Assembly (NCBI GenBank): GCA_033002965.1
Contig: JAURVB010012877.1
Location: 1 to 64,000, forward strand
Length of the DNA stretch: 64,000 nt
Origin: Piper betle
Taxonomy: Eukaryota; Streptophyta; Magnoliopsida; Piperales; Piperaceae
Direction of reading: 5' to 3'
The notes below the pieces were generated by a model. It was given only the letters and a program-made list of their open reading frames with translations. It was not told the DNA's origin and made no database searches. Numbering within the stretch: the stretch's first letter is position 1; every line of letters starts with the position of its first letter. Both the position numbers and the translations under genes were made by a program. This document shows, one piece after another, positions 36,409 through 48,755 of this stretch.

Positions 36409-37335
36409 TGTAATGACCCGCTCATTCTGTGCCACGAGCCAAGTGTTACTATATGAAACGAAGTGTCTCATAAATTAATTTTTCTATTAATTGTCAGAAT
36501 TTTAAAAACCTTGACATAAAATGTAATATAATAAATGTTCGAAATAATCTAAAACCCATGAACCGAACCAAAATCCCATTGCCATGCAAACATTTTCGAA
36601 AAAATAGTCCAATAACAGAGTCCACCAGCTGTCCTGACTCTACCCATCTTTTCATGCTCATAGTTGTGGAGGCAATTAATATATATGCGCACACACGCTA
36701 CATGGCCTTTGGCATGTAGTTACCGATATTTGCCATTGACTCACCCTCTCGGTCTCACAAGTGCATAATGAGCCGTCTTGCGCCACTGTGCCCTGTCACC
36801 CCCACATAGTAATTTTTAAGGGTGCTGCTATTTGTCGGGACTCATACATAGTACTCTTTTAACGGTTTTTCCCCGTGTCGGGACTCCTACATAGTAATTT
36901 TTAAGGGTGCTCCCCCGTGTCATGACTCCTACATAGTAATTTTTTTAAGGGTGCTGCCCCATGTCGGGACTCCCACATAGGAATACATAACATTTCGAGT
37001 AATTATACGGACCTAGTATTGTGATGAGGAACCCGCAACTATGACACACGATCCTAAAGCCTTCCTTTTGTGAGTCAAATGTGCTCACAAACTATCTACA
37101 AGATGTTTCATTTAACATCAACAGAACTCTCCTTTATATAGAAGAATATGTGTGGAATTCAAGAAGTCACTACTTTAAATTTTATAAAAAAGAATGTAAT
37201 CACTCATAATTATATCAATTTGTGTGATAACGAAAAGTAAAAAAAAAGTGTACCAATACTCTAAAGGTTATAATTAATAATTTATGATATTGATTTTTAA
37301 GAATTAAATTAATTAATTATTATTTATTGTTTTAT
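36409..37335 (-). mobile_element. 5' LTR of element C, truncated
   Basis: It starts TGTAATGACCCGC and matches LTR 31287-32528 until about 37335, lacking the last ~200 bp. It carries a four-to-five copy array of the ~43-bp unit (36800-36985). It lacks a ~110-bp segment around 32320-32385 present in the other LTR. Confidence 0.7.
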
Positions 37336-38211
37336 GCTCCTATAGACACACTATACCTGTACATGTGTTCTCGCTACCATTCCATGATAGAGAGCCCCCT
37401 TCAGTAGTAGTTAGTGGTTATATAGGTAGTTACGGGAGCCATAGCATGCAGTAGAGTCATAGTAGCTATCCTTGTTCCATTATGGAACATAGTGAGATAC
37501 TTGACTCAGAATCAAGTTAGCTAGGACCTGGTGAGCAGTCTAGTTCCTCTTATAAGGACTGCCTACAGTGAACCGGTAGCTCATTACCATACACCCTTAC
37601 TTGGTACTAGAGTCCACCATATGCTAGTAGGACTCGCAAGACACCTTAGTATAGTTGTAGGACCTGGAGCAGAGTTCCCTGAGGGTACACATAGTTGACT
37701 TGTCATATTGATGTGGATCAAGGAGACATGGGTATATTTTAGGCCGCATACCTTGTACAGACATAGTTTTCTTGATGTAGTTCAGACTAGTACCTTGCAG
37801 TACTCTAACGTAACTGTTTGACCACCCAATAGAGCCTTAGGGGTGAACCTAGGTTTTTTCCCACCGAGGTCATTGCACTTCAGTCCCCATACTATTCAGT
37901 GAACCTAGGAGCCAGTCAAGTGAGATAATTCCAGCATGTATGGTTAGTCACACCAGATGATTCCAGCATGCATGGTCTGTTTCGCCAGATGATTCGATCA
38001 CGTGTAGTCTGTCCAACCAGATTAGTAAGGAGCTAGCGAGCTTCGTCAATATTCAAAGTTCTATCTTCTTATTGGTCCATTTGGTCCATGTGCACGTAGC
38101 TTTTCTGGGAGAGCTTCTAGTTTGCCAATGAAATGACATCTTCAATTGAGTCCTCCTATAGTAGTTGATGTGTGAAATTTTGAGGACAAAATTTTTATAT
38201 GGAGGAGAGGT
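37336..38211 (+). mobile_element. 3' internal remnant of a plus-strand gypsy element
   Basis: No open frame survives. The last ~60 bp (TGAAATTTTGAGGACAAAAT at about 38173, then the purine tract GGAGGAGAGGT at 38201-38211) are the usual sequence between gypsy pol and its 3' LTR. The following TGTAAAACCC therefore starts a 3' LTR of family D. The left end is joined to the truncated C LTR, which implies a deletion. Confidence 0.55.
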
Positions 38212-38744
38212 TGTAAAACCCTAGCTTCGGGTTTGGATTTTATTAGCTTGTAGTTTGGCCTAGTTTGGGCTAGTCTCAGTCAGTTCGAGCAAGCTCGAGC
38301 CAAGCCAATTTTGACACAATGAATTTTGATACAATGAATATGGGGCCAAGATGGACGTATGAACACGTTATGGAGGCTGAGTATGCTCGACATGTAGATG
38401 ACAGCTTTGATTATGCTATAACACAGCATGAGTTACCATTGTATACTCAAGGTATACATATATTTTTTTATGTATTAGCTAGACTTTTAGGCCTAGATCT
38501 AGACCATTGCAATATTTAGAATCCGTTTGGGATTTTAAGGATATCTCATTTGCATGCATCATATGGATTTTTGATCACTGTTTTGCCCTTGTGGGCCCAA
38601 ATTGATTAGAGTTGTAGATTTTCACACGATTGAGTTTAGGGTTGTGAGGCCTAATTAGCCTTCTTGCCTAGATTCTCAGCTATAGAGTTACTTTTAGGAC
38701 TTAGTCAGTTTCGACTTTGGACAGTCTCAATCTGTGCTTTTCAT

Positions 38745-38745
<1 letters not shown>

Positions 38746-38781
<36 letters not shown>
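38746..38781. repeat. (AT)n microsatellite in D LTR
   Basis: About 18 AT units directly upstream of a conserved 'ataggtgggccc' motif. The same layout is seen at 61052-61083. Confidence 0.9.
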
Positions 38782-38784
<3 letters not shown>

Positions 38785-40044
38785 TGCATATACCTATAGG
38801 TGGGCCCCACCAGGCCACGATTGTTTGTCGTTCAGATTGTGCCACATGGCAATATCAAAGCTGTCCACATAAGCCCTAGCTGCACCTAGTTATTTTTTAG
38901 AGATTTCCCAGGATTTTAGATGATTTCCGCCCCTAGCGCCCCCGTCGAGTCTCCGGCCCTTCCTTGGCCATCGGACCAGCACCTCCATGACCGCTTCGCG
39001 ACAAGCTTTCAATTCATACCTAGCTTTGGCACGGGCAGCACCGCAGTAGCTGTTGGAGAGGCCATTTTTACTCCTAGCATCCACCATTGCCACTACCTCT
39101 TTCCATGATCGCCATTGGCAACAAAGCGGCATCCGATGGTGATTCTACCCCCTTTCTGACCGTTTATGTAACACCCCAAGTCCGGTTGATGCTCGGAACC
39201 AAACTGAAATATTACTGGTCCCGGTTAAGTCGGCAAACCCAAACCCAACCCTACGGATCTACTCTCGGTGTCTCGAGATGGAAGATGTCACTCGCTATGC
39301 ATGGATGAGTGCATGGAACTCTAAGATGCTACTACATAGATGACATAACAACCAGTTCATACCAAAAATAATTTCGATGAAAATTGATAAAATTAGTAAG
39401 ACAAGACGAACAGAGTCTCCCCAAAATGTGCAATTAAAGGCCACCCTATCAAATCAACGTTTATAAATATATAGATCCAAATACAATTATTCCACTATAT
39501 TTTTCACACACACTCTTAATTTGATCACATGTAAACATTCTCGACATTTGGGTCTCGACCCACTTATTCATTCTATTCACATTTCACTTTTATCATTTAA
39601 CTAGCACACTAATATCTATTTCAAATCCTACTTACCACAATCTTCATCATAAGTATTTTCATTGTTCATAATTACACAACAACACAATTAAAATAGTCAA
39701 AATAAATATTCGATCGGCGCATGTGCATGTGTGCAAGGGACATCACTACTCCTCCATCTAGGCTGACTCATCTTACTCATGATCATCACCTATACATATT
39801 ATAAAAGCACGTCAGTAATGAGTGTTACTGGTCCAAAAATATAACTAATATCAAACTGGCTATAAGAGTAAACTCCCATATGACAGAAAACATCGTGAAA
39901 TCTCTGAAGGGCATCTACTAAGCTGAAATCAACTTTTACTGATCTGATATACTGTTACTGATGCCTCCTTCAGTATTTTATCATTTCACTTTCTTGTCCC
40001 TTGGGACTACTGTCATATCCTAAGCCTTTTTTCTTACTTCCATA

Positions 40045-40620
40045 CCCACTTGCATAGCATGGTTGTCGGGATTCCCGGCTTACGACTGGCGCATGCTACT
40101 TGCATAGCATTTTTGTCAGTGGCTTCGACTAGCACATGCCACTTGCGTAGCATGGTTGTCAGGATTCCCGGCTTGTGACTGGCACATGCCACTTGCATAG
40201 CATGGTTGTTGGAGGCTTTGACTAGCACATGTCGCTAGGATAACATGCTTGTCAAGATTGCTGGCTTACGACTGGCATATGCTACTTGCGTAGCATGGTT
40301 GTTGGAGGCTTTTGACTGGCACATGTTGCTAGCATAACATGTTTGTCTGGATTGCCAACTTATGGCTGGCACATGCTACTTGCGTAGGATGGTTGTCGAC
40401 AGCTTCGACTGCCACATGCCACTTGCGTAGCATGGTTGTCGGGATTCCCGGCCTACGGCTAGCACATGCTACTTGTGTAGCATGGTTGTTAGAGGCTTCA
40501 ATTGGCACATGCTACTTGCGTAACATGGTTGTCAGGATTCCTGGCTTACAACTGGCACATGCCACTTGCATAGCATGGTTGTCGGTGGCTTTGACTGGCT
40601 CATGCTTGCTTGTGTAGTAA
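40045..40620. repeat. Higher-order minisatellite, 93-bp (50+43) unit
   Basis: The GCATGGTTGT core occurs at 40057, 40107, 40150, 40200, 40243, 40293, 40337, 40387, 40430, 40480, 40523 and 40573. The spacings alternate 50 and 43 bp throughout, giving six 93-bp composite units, each with one 'ggattcccggctta' and one 'ggcttcgactgg' half. Other B LTRs have only a single ancestral stretch at this place (near 51610-51670). Confidence 0.88.
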
Positions 40621-40644
40621 GATTATTGAAAAACATGAAAACTA

Positions 40645-40694
40645 CATATATATATATATATACATATATACATATAAATATATATATATATATC
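40645..40694. repeat. (AT)n-rich microsatellite
   Basis: Interrupted AT/TA dinucleotide run following the minisatellite in the B solo LTR. Confidence 0.85.
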
Positions 40695-41659
40695 TTGGTA
40701 AGGATTTATATAATAGGCCCGAAGGCAACTTGTGGTGGATCTTATTTTCAAAGACTTACTCGAGGGATCTCATCTAGGAAAACGATTCGACTACATGACC
40801 CGAGCTAAGTGGGATTCGATAAAACACCACTCAACTCATCCTACAATCTGTAAAAATTAAATCATGATAGAATCGAACAATATATCAGGGGCGAGTCATA
40901 AACAGACCTGGTAGAAGCTCTGAGCATGTCTTAGTGCCTAAACGGTGGGCTCCTACTTCGTACCTAATCGTTAGTCATGCAGTGATGATGACAAGGTTTT
41001 GGCTGGCTTGAGTGAGGATCATGGGGGAAAAGAGAAGGAAGAAAAAGAAGAAGAAAGTTGGGTGAGAAGGATGGTGATGGTTGAATGATGACAATGTCAA
41101 AAGTGTAGAATATATAGATGTCAGGGGGAAGAAAACGAATGGTCGTTGAGAAAATGAATGGTCATCTCGTAATTAAAACTTAGTTCGACTAAAAATAATA
41201 GTCGAACCGATAGATTCAGATTCGAATCACGGGTTTTACAGTTTATCACCCAGCCGACGGCCAGCCTCCACTGATCGACACCATCACCTCGTCGCTGAGG
41301 CTTTCGATCTTGACTGGCGACAACCCCTGCCTCACTGCCATCAATGTTTTTCGGTGATAGGCAGCACCCGCTTTGTCAAACCCATTTTCCCGTGTTTGCT
41401 TTCGTTTGCCCCGTTCATGTCCGCTGGCCCGAGTCAAGTTCACCTATTCATGTTCGCCTACTTGCCTATGATTGTGTCCGCATACGCATCCAGCAGTTCA
41501 GACCAGCCTAGCTGACCCAGCCCACCATTTTATGTGTTTACTCGGCCGACCCGCTTCGGTTTGGTTCAGTGAGTTAACCCAGTTTGGCTCATTTCAACCG
41601 GTTTTCGACCGTTTTTGTTAATTGGAGAACCCCTACTTTAGTTTAAATGCATGTTCACA

Positions 41660-42190
41660 TTATTCAGTATATTTTGATGTTATAAGTGTTTCTATTTATT
41701 TATTTATTCATTATTGTGTATTTCTTTTTGCTTATATGTTTGTCGTATATGATGAATGCTTATGTGATTGTTTATTATTATTATTTTTATATTTACTTAT
41801 TCATATTATTCTTATTCGTGTTTGCTAAATTTTATTTATTTATTTATCTATTTGTTTGTTGTGTGTATGTTATTATTTATTTCTATTTAATTACGTATTT
41901 TGTATTGGATAACTATGATATTATTACTATTCATACTTAATTAAAATTAAATAATTTTTAATTAATTTATATATAGAATGAATATGTATTTATTTGTTTA
42001 ATTGTTTATATGTTTACTACCACGAGTATATGTGATATTTACTTGAGTTTAGTCATTAAATTAAATAACATAATTATATTATTACTTTATGATTAGAATA
42101 TTATTATTTTCATGTTTTTCTTATTTATCTATTTATTAATGAGTGTATTTATTTATTTATTTATTATATTTTATTAGTTATTTCCTTTAT
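41660..42190. repeat. (TTTA)-rich tract of D LTR
   Basis: A low-complexity ATTT/TTTA tract that recurs at the same place in each D LTR (reverse complement 33960-34560; 43860-44310; 62090-62770). Open frames over it are artefacts of composition. Confidence 0.8.
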
Positions 42191-42499
42191 TATGTCTTGA
42201 TTTGCATGCTAGATGTTTGTTATATATTTACTTAGCACTTCTTCTTTATTAAGATGTATTGATGATGTGAGCACACACCACGAGCATGCATCTTATAGAG
42301 ATGTTAGTATTTTACTTTGTAGTGGAATTCGATGTTGGTTTTGGAGTCTGAGCTCGTCATGGAAGAGACTTCACGCTTGGAGCTTGGACTACAGGTTTGT
42401 AAGGACTCTTCATAATTTTTATCGTTATAGTCAATTTTTTGTTTGATTTCTAGATCGCAAGACATGTTAAGTGGCTATTTTATCGGACCCTAATTAACA

Positions 42500-43966
42500 T
42501 GTAAAACCTCAATTTCAGCTTAGGGTTTTACCCGATTTTACTTTTGTCCAGTTTGGGCAATCTTGAGTTGACTTGACCGAGCTCACGCCGGACTAGTTTT
42601 CAAATTATGAGTATGGGACCAAATAGCTGTATGAGCATGTTATAGTGGCTGGGTATGCTTGACATGCAGATGATAAGATCATGAGTTATCAGTATATACT
42701 AAGGTATACAGATTTGTTTGTATATGTTGGCCAAGATTTTAGGCCTAGATCTAAGCCATTGCAGCGTGTAGTATCCGTTTGGGGATTTTTTGGGTATTTC
42801 ATTTGTATGTAGCATAGGAATTTTAGATCATTCGATTGTGCCCTTGTGGGCCTAGCTTGACTTAGTTCAGGGGTCAAGGCCCATTTAAGTTTCTTGCCTT
42901 GATTCCCGCCTATAGAGTCAATTTTATGATTCGAGTCATTTTGGACTTTTAACCGCCTCAATTCGAGCTTTTTGTCCATATGTATAGTACATGTACCCAT
43001 AGGTGGGCCCTACTAGGCCAAAAGTTGTTGAATATCTAGATCGTGCCCCAGCTGGCAATATCTAAGCCGTCCCTTAGCTTTATGTTCACCTGTTGGTTTC
43101 AAAAGTTTCCACGATTTTGAAATTTTCCACGGTTACGCTGCCGCCACTTTGGGTGCCGGCAGTCATCACCGGAGATGACGATTTTGGTTTCCATTTTCGC
43201 TCTGCCGCTACCCGTTCAGGCCATTTTTCAACAACTGTGACCCACCACTCGCCGATCCGGCCACCCCGAAAACTTCCCCTTGTTGAGATCTCCATTTTGA
43301 GACCAACACCAACCTCCGCCGTGGCTGCGATCACCGCCGCTGATGTAGCCAAACACGGCGGCGATGCCCCCCTTTCCGGTTGAGTTCCGGCCAGCCAGCA
43401 TTCGAACTCCTCCGACCGCCACAACCATGACATTCCCCGTCCTCCCCTCTTTTGAACGTGACCAATGGTAACCTCCACTGTGCCGCCGTCGGCGTTCTCC
43501 GGCGAGGGACACCGCCACCCCCTGTTTACCGTTTACCCGCCTGGTCGTACCTGTCTCCAACTTACCATGACCACATCCAGCTGGCCATGCTCGAGTCCAC
43601 CAGTCCAAGCCCCAGTCATGTCCACTTCATGTCTGCCCAGTAACTCAGCCTAGTTATTCAGTTAAACCATTCTGAGTTGGTTCAGCTCGTGTTTGGTTTG
43701 GTTTAGCTTGATTCGGTCAAGTTCAGCTTAGTTTCAGCCTGTTCTCGTCTGTTCTTTATGTTAATTGTCATGCATATTCACACCGTTTTCGGTAATTCGA
43801 GAACCTCTATGTTAGTTGTAATGCATATTCACATGATTTAGCATGATAGGATGTTATGATTATTTTTCTTTGTTTATTTATTATTATTATTTATTTTATT
43901 TATAAATTTATCATATATGATGAATGTTTACATAATTATTTGTGTGTGTGTGTGTGTGTGTGTCTA

Positions 43967-43998
<32 letters not shown>

Positions 43999-45435
43999 CG
44001 TTATGTGTATATTATTATTTATTTGTATTTAATTATGTATTCTTGTGTTGTATGACTATGATATTATTAATATTCATGATTAATGAGTATTAACTATTTG
44101 TTTATTTATTTATTTATTAAACTATTATATATATATATGTTTATTAAAGCGAGTATATATGATATTTAATCATGTTTAATCATGTATTTATATAGTATAA
44201 TTATTTTATTCTTATATTATTAGATTATTATTTATGCTTATGTATTATTATTTATCTAAATATCTATACGTGGATTTATTGTTTATTTATTATTATTATT
44301 TCTCGATTTGCATGCCAAGTACTTAGTTGTAGCGTTGTTAGCACTGTTTTCTTTATTAAGATGTATTAATGATATGAGCGCACACCACGAGCATGCATCA
44401 TATATGGATGTTAGTATTTTACTTAGTAGTTGGTTTCGATATAAGTTCCGGAGTCCAAGCTTGCCGTAGATGTGCAGACACTTGGAGTTTGGACCACAGG
44501 TTCGTAGGACTCTCTCTCACTGCTTGATTCCTCGTGTGTAGAGTTTGATTGTGTTTTATACATATGACGACATCGGCAGAGTTTTATTGAATCCCTCCAA
44601 TGTCAGGTCATTTAACCATATTTTTTATGCATGTTTAATAAAACTACATGGATGAGATCCCTTGTTAGTTTTCGAACTTAAGCTCCTTAAATTTATGATA
44701 TATGCCTCTTTCCTAAGCCTACTATATAAGTACGCACATTTTTTCGGATTTCATGAATAAGAGAGTGAGCGGTATGGAGATATGTATGAATCGCACTAGT
44801 ACTCCTTCAAACCATGAGATAGTGCGGCAAACCATGAGAAAGTGCGGTGTATGATGGTACTATATAATGCAACAAATTTTTGGAATATGTGGCACTAACT
44901 TAACTATTCCTTTTTCCACTCGAATACCGTGGCGGGTGATATGGAAAGTGTGAGGGCGTAAGCGTCGTATGTATATGTGAATATGATTATGACCCGTGCA
45001 TGCGAGCCGACAATTGCTTATGTATGTTTGCTTACCGCCCTGGGTAAGGTTATCTTGAAGTTTTATAGGTTTTCATGGGTAATAGAATAGCCATTTGACA
45101 AGATTGTATTAGTTATTTTTCAGACCAGTGACATTCGTTATTGATGGTTTTCATATAATATATCTAAGTCAAGCAAATCCTGAGTCGACTTTGGTGGGAG
45201 GACAAAAAATGCTACACACACTTGAGCTCAACACAGTATTTACTTTTTTACATTATTTATATTTGATGTGCTTTGATACTTGTTTGACAATGTCTTCCAT
45301 TCTCATGACACGAAGAGGGTTATTTTGATCTATTTTATCAATCCAGTCGTACCAATCGATAACTTTAAACATGACTTGACTCGATCATAACATTTCTGAT
45401 TTGGTTCTTAAGTGAACCGAAATCAGGGTGTTACA
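42500..45435 (+). mobile_element. Family D solo LTR (D2) inside D1
   Basis: TGTAAAACCTCAATTTCAGC to CAGGGTGTTACA, 2936 bp. Flanks are TAACA (42495-42499) and TAACC (45436-45440), one mismatch. D1 sequence resumes after it with the 'ccgtaattaataaccctcgagg' stretch that also appears at 63133. Contains a GC-rich block at 43080-43640 with spurious open frames on both strands. Confidence 0.8.
43941..43996. repeat. (TG)n followed by (TA)n
   Basis: A pure TG run (43941-43963) is followed by a TA run (about 43973-43996) inside the low-complexity tract of D2. Confidence 0.9.
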
Positions 45436-46172
45436 TAACCTTGGTCAGTTAGATGTATTTTACTTCCGTAATTAATAACCCTCGAGGATAAGAACCGTCG
45501 AGTCTGATTTCGAAAACAAGATCCACTGCAAGTTGCCTTTAGACCTATTATATAAATCCCTTCCCTTCCCAGGCCTATATATGATTTTATCGATGTTTTC
45601 CAGTGAGATGTGAGAGAAGGGGAAAAAACCACTGCTCTAAGCGAGCGATCGCGTGATAGTTAGAGTGGGCTTTGGATTGGTGAGTTGGTCATTCCATTCT
45701 CGAAGGATCCTGACAACTCCACCTTTGAGTTCCTCAAACTCGGAGAAGTGTGGAGGATTATGGGTACTATAATGTAGTGAATGTCTAGATTTGTGGTTTC
45801 AAAGGGTACTGAAGGCGCATGTTTTAGAGTACTCGCTATCTATGCTCAAGTTCAGGAGTGGTACAGAGGATGTAGAGGGCAGAAGGAAAGAGGAAAAGAA
45901 ATTGATGTTCCTGCATAAGGGATAATTTTAAAGGTTGCCGAGGCATGAGATGAGTAAGAATGAGATGCTGTCAAGCATAGGCTGACGACTCATAATTAAC
46001 GCCCATATGAGAGATTCTACGAAGAAGTATATAAATGATTTCATTTAACAGGAGGGGCAGGTCTCCTGTGCCACTTTGACTATTAGCTATTTCTAGATTA
46101 GTAACAGTCGTAACTAAAAATTTTCCTATTATATATATAGGTCTTGTGATCCTAAGTCGGCTTTGGTGGGAG

Positions 46173-46886
46173 CACTGATGAAAAAATCGGCCGATTCCAC
46201 TCGGAATCGGCCAATTTAAATCTGATCGAGATTGATTCGATTGGAGTCGAATTATAAAAATACCCCTAGTATGATATTAAATAAATTATTTATGTATGGG
46301 CAAAATTGGAATTAAAATTTTAAGATGATGAAAATACCCCTTGCATCGCCCTCCCTCTGCCACCGCCACCGCTTGCATCGCCTGTGTGCCGCCGCCCCTT
46401 CCCGCCACCCTGTGTGCTGTTTGCCGCCACCCCTCCCTCCATCGTCACCCCTTGCCTCAGCCCTCCCTCCGTTGGTCTGCCACCGCCCCTACGCGGGGGA
46501 CAGTCGAGATCGACATGTGGCGGGGCGGGTCAGGAGGGGCGGGCCGGTGGGGGAGGCGGGGAGGCAGGGCAGGGGTGAGGGCAGCGGTGGAGAGGAGTGG
46601 GGCGCATCGGGGTGGCATTCTCGTAATTAAAAGTTTACTCGATTCCGACTCGACTCAAAAATAATAACTAATTCCAAATAAATTTTATAAAAATCCAAAA
46701 AATATGAAAAATATCATAAAATATAATACACACAATAATATCAAAATGACATCAATACGTAACTTTTATATATTTATGTTATGAGTTGTCAAATTATTAT
46801 ATATTATCGATTTAGACTGATTCGATCCAATTTAGTGACTCCCTCGAAAATCGATTCCGATTCTGATTCTGATTTCTCCAACTATG
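46173..46886. mobile_element. hAT-like non-autonomous transposon, 8-bp TSD GGTGGGAG
   Basis: The 714-bp insert interrupts D1 and is flanked by GGTGGGAG at 46165-46172 and 46887-46894. Its ends are CACTGATGAAAAAATC and, inverted, CATAGTTGGAGAAATC, imperfect inverted repeats with the Ac-like CA..GATGAAA pattern. The subterminal regions are rich in CCGATT/GATTCC motifs. The interior has a GC-rich core (46330-46610) with overlapping frames but no transposase. TSD length and ends fit the hAT superfamily. Confidence 0.8.
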
Positions 46887-47130
46887 GGTGGGAGGATAGA
46901 TTAATGCTACACACACTTGAGCTCAATACAGTTACTTTCTTTCACATTTTTATTTATATTTGATGAGTTTTCACGAATATTTAGCAATGTCTTTCATTTT
47001 CTTGACGTCAAGCATAATTTTGATCTAAACTATTAATCAAGTCTTATAAACTAGTAGATTTAGACATGACTTGACTCGATCATAATATTTCTAATTTGGT
47101 TCTTAGGTGAACTAAAATCTGGGTGTTACA

Positions 47131-47300
47131 TGCATTACCGACGTTGTCATCATATACTTGGGTACACATGACTCTCGTGGTTCATAGCACATGGCGGGCA
47201 TTGGCTCACCAAGCCCAGTCTAAAATTGACTCAACTGAAAATAACAGTTTAACCAACTAGTTTCGATTATAAAACCCTAACTCCGGTCGTGGGTTTTACA
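47131..47300 (-). mobile_element. Family B LTR end fragment
   Basis: Matches the last ~170 bp of B LTRs ('ttatcatcatatacttgggtacac' region to GTGGGTTTTACA). It follows directly on the end of D1. It may be the displaced end of the B LTR that starts at 28450. Confidence 0.6.
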
Positions 47301-48045
47301 CTGGCTAGTGTTGATGCCTAAAGTTTTATCAGTACGACCTATCGATATAACTAATTTCTCTTTCATTACTAGTTAAGCATGGCCTGCCCTTGCTGTGACT
47401 TAACATTATGAAAATATCAAAACTTTGTATTTTAGTTTCCATTTTACTTTTCACTCATATTTCCTAAAGCCTATTAGGTTTCACATATTTCTACATTCGT
47501 TAAATCACAATTCAATTAAACCATTTTATCACATAGCAAACAACATGAAGATCATAAAAACTCCCCAAATAACGACTAAATAGACCTGGTCAATAGCCTC
47601 CCGATCTCCAGAACATCTCATTTGTCTCTCTCCTAGTCTGAGTATGAAATAAGCACTAAACATCACAACCCGAGTAGCTATACATGTATACATGCATGAT
47701 ATGCCATGCCTATATATGATTCACTACTCCATCATAAGTCAAGCATCACCACAATATGTATTCAATATCATATTAAGGACATATAATCTTCAAATAATCA
47801 TACATAAAGCAAGGATAAAGTTAAAATATTAATTAAACTACAATTAAAAAGTCAAGTATGAAAGTTGTGGGACCGAGGGTCAGTGCTATGGTACTCAAGT
47901 ATCATCGCTATGGCTCTGGGATACGTAGCTTTCCCATTCATAAGAAGGCCATGACACTCCAACTCCCAGCTTTGAGAGTCACAGCTCGAGGGCCTTACTT
48001 AAAATTATTTGGCATTAGAACATAATTAAGTTAAGCAATTCTTAA
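47301..48045. repeat. Repeat E, copy 1
   Basis: Paralogous to 53685-54700: shared landmarks are 'ttttatcagtacgacc', 'gctgtgacttaacattatgaaaatatc', 'gaccgagggtcag' and 'aattaagttaagcaattc'. In both places it abuts the GGGTTTTACA-type end of a B LTR. No coding content is recognisable. It could be part of an unidentified LTR family. Confidence 0.6.
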
Positions 48046-48755
48046 CATTTTACCTATGGGTTCCAAGAAACTATTCACATAAAAAATAAGAGTTTAGAAT
48101 ATTTCATGTCAATTAGAACTAGATTCTTCAATAGTTTTTATTCAACTTATTTTTTTATGTATTTAACAAGACAAAAATTGGTATCTACGTTGTTTGACCC
48201 TAGTGCCTACATAATCAAGTTAATAGTCCTAGTTATGATGTATGTGAATTAAATAACCATATCAACAATGAAAAACCATGAATAAATATGTTCATACATT
48301 ATGCACACAAAACACAATATTAATATGTCCATGATGCATTAATTAAATATGTTAAAGTTGAATTAGTAGCATCTTTTTTGTTATTTCCGATTGGGATGAT
48401 TTATAACCCTCCTAACTACAAAAAACAATGAATAATAATGCTAGAACAAGGAAAGAAGAGAAGTACCATGTTCATCCTTGAACAAGAAGGATGGCACTTA
48501 GGTTTTTGGCAAAGAAAATGTCAAATCCCTCTTAAGGTATTTATATACTCCTACCATATTTCCTTTTCCCCTTAATTATCCTTCAGCCTCCTAAAAGCGT
48601 CCTACTAGCCTAGGAGAACCCCAAAGCCACATTTTAACCCTTACCTCAACCATAAAGGTCAAAAAGGTTTGACCGTTTTAATATATTTGACCAATTCGGC
48701 CCTTATTAGTTAATGGGGTAACCTTTTCCGATGTTGTTTTCACTCAAACGGCCCT
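48046..48755. other. AT-rich DNA, no gene recognised
   Basis: Non-coding sequence between repeat E and the FAR1-like fragment. A TTTATATACTCC element at about 48540 could be a TATA box, but nothing downstream supports a gene. Confidence 0.45.

Larger units (their letters stand above)
31287..37335 (-). mobile_element. Family C LTR element with almost no internal region
   Basis: The 3' LTR (31287-32528) and 5' LTR (36409 to about 37335, truncated) share most of their sequence from the 'agccaagtgttactat' start onward. The primer site lies at 36395-36406. Once the nested D LTR (33016-35943) is removed, only about 0.95 kb lies between the LTRs, and I find no gag or pol in it. Either it is a non-autonomous (LARD/TRIM-like) element or it lost its coding region by deletion. 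The left flank is GTGGA (31282-31286); the right end is lost, so no TSD can be checked. Confidence 0.7.
39167..41240 (-). mobile_element. Family B solo LTR with TSD GTTTA
   Basis: It starts TGTAACACCCCAAGTCCGG and ends CGGGTTTTACA, flanked by GTTTA on both sides (39162-39166 and 41241-41245). 2074 bp. No internal region. It sits inside D1, whose sequence continues exactly across it. It carries a unique expanded minisatellite at 40045-40620. Confidence 0.92.
38212..47130 (+). mobile_element. Family D 3' LTR (D1), split by three insertions
   Basis: From TGTAAAACCCTAGCTTCGGG to GGGTGTTACA. Pieces are 38212-39166, 41246-42499, 45441-46172 and 46895-47130, together about 3.2 kb. The gaps are filled by a B solo LTR, a second D LTR and a hAT-like element, each bounded by its own direct repeat. 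Preceded by a purine tract, so it is a 3' LTR in plus orientation. Confidence 0.75.

Noticed and set aside
40034..40617. Open frames on both strands over a repeat
   Set aside because: Both derive from the 93-bp minisatellite in the B solo LTR.
41622..41940. Hydrophobic open frames resembling membrane proteins
   Set aside because: Produced by the TTTA-rich low-complexity tract of the D LTR.
43086..43653. Long open frames on both strands
   Set aside because: GC-rich block of a D LTR; the equivalent frames in D1 and D4 do not match.
46325..46664. Three overlapping Pro/Arg-rich open frames
   Set aside because: They lie in the GC-rich core of the hAT-like insertion and show no transposase or other domain.
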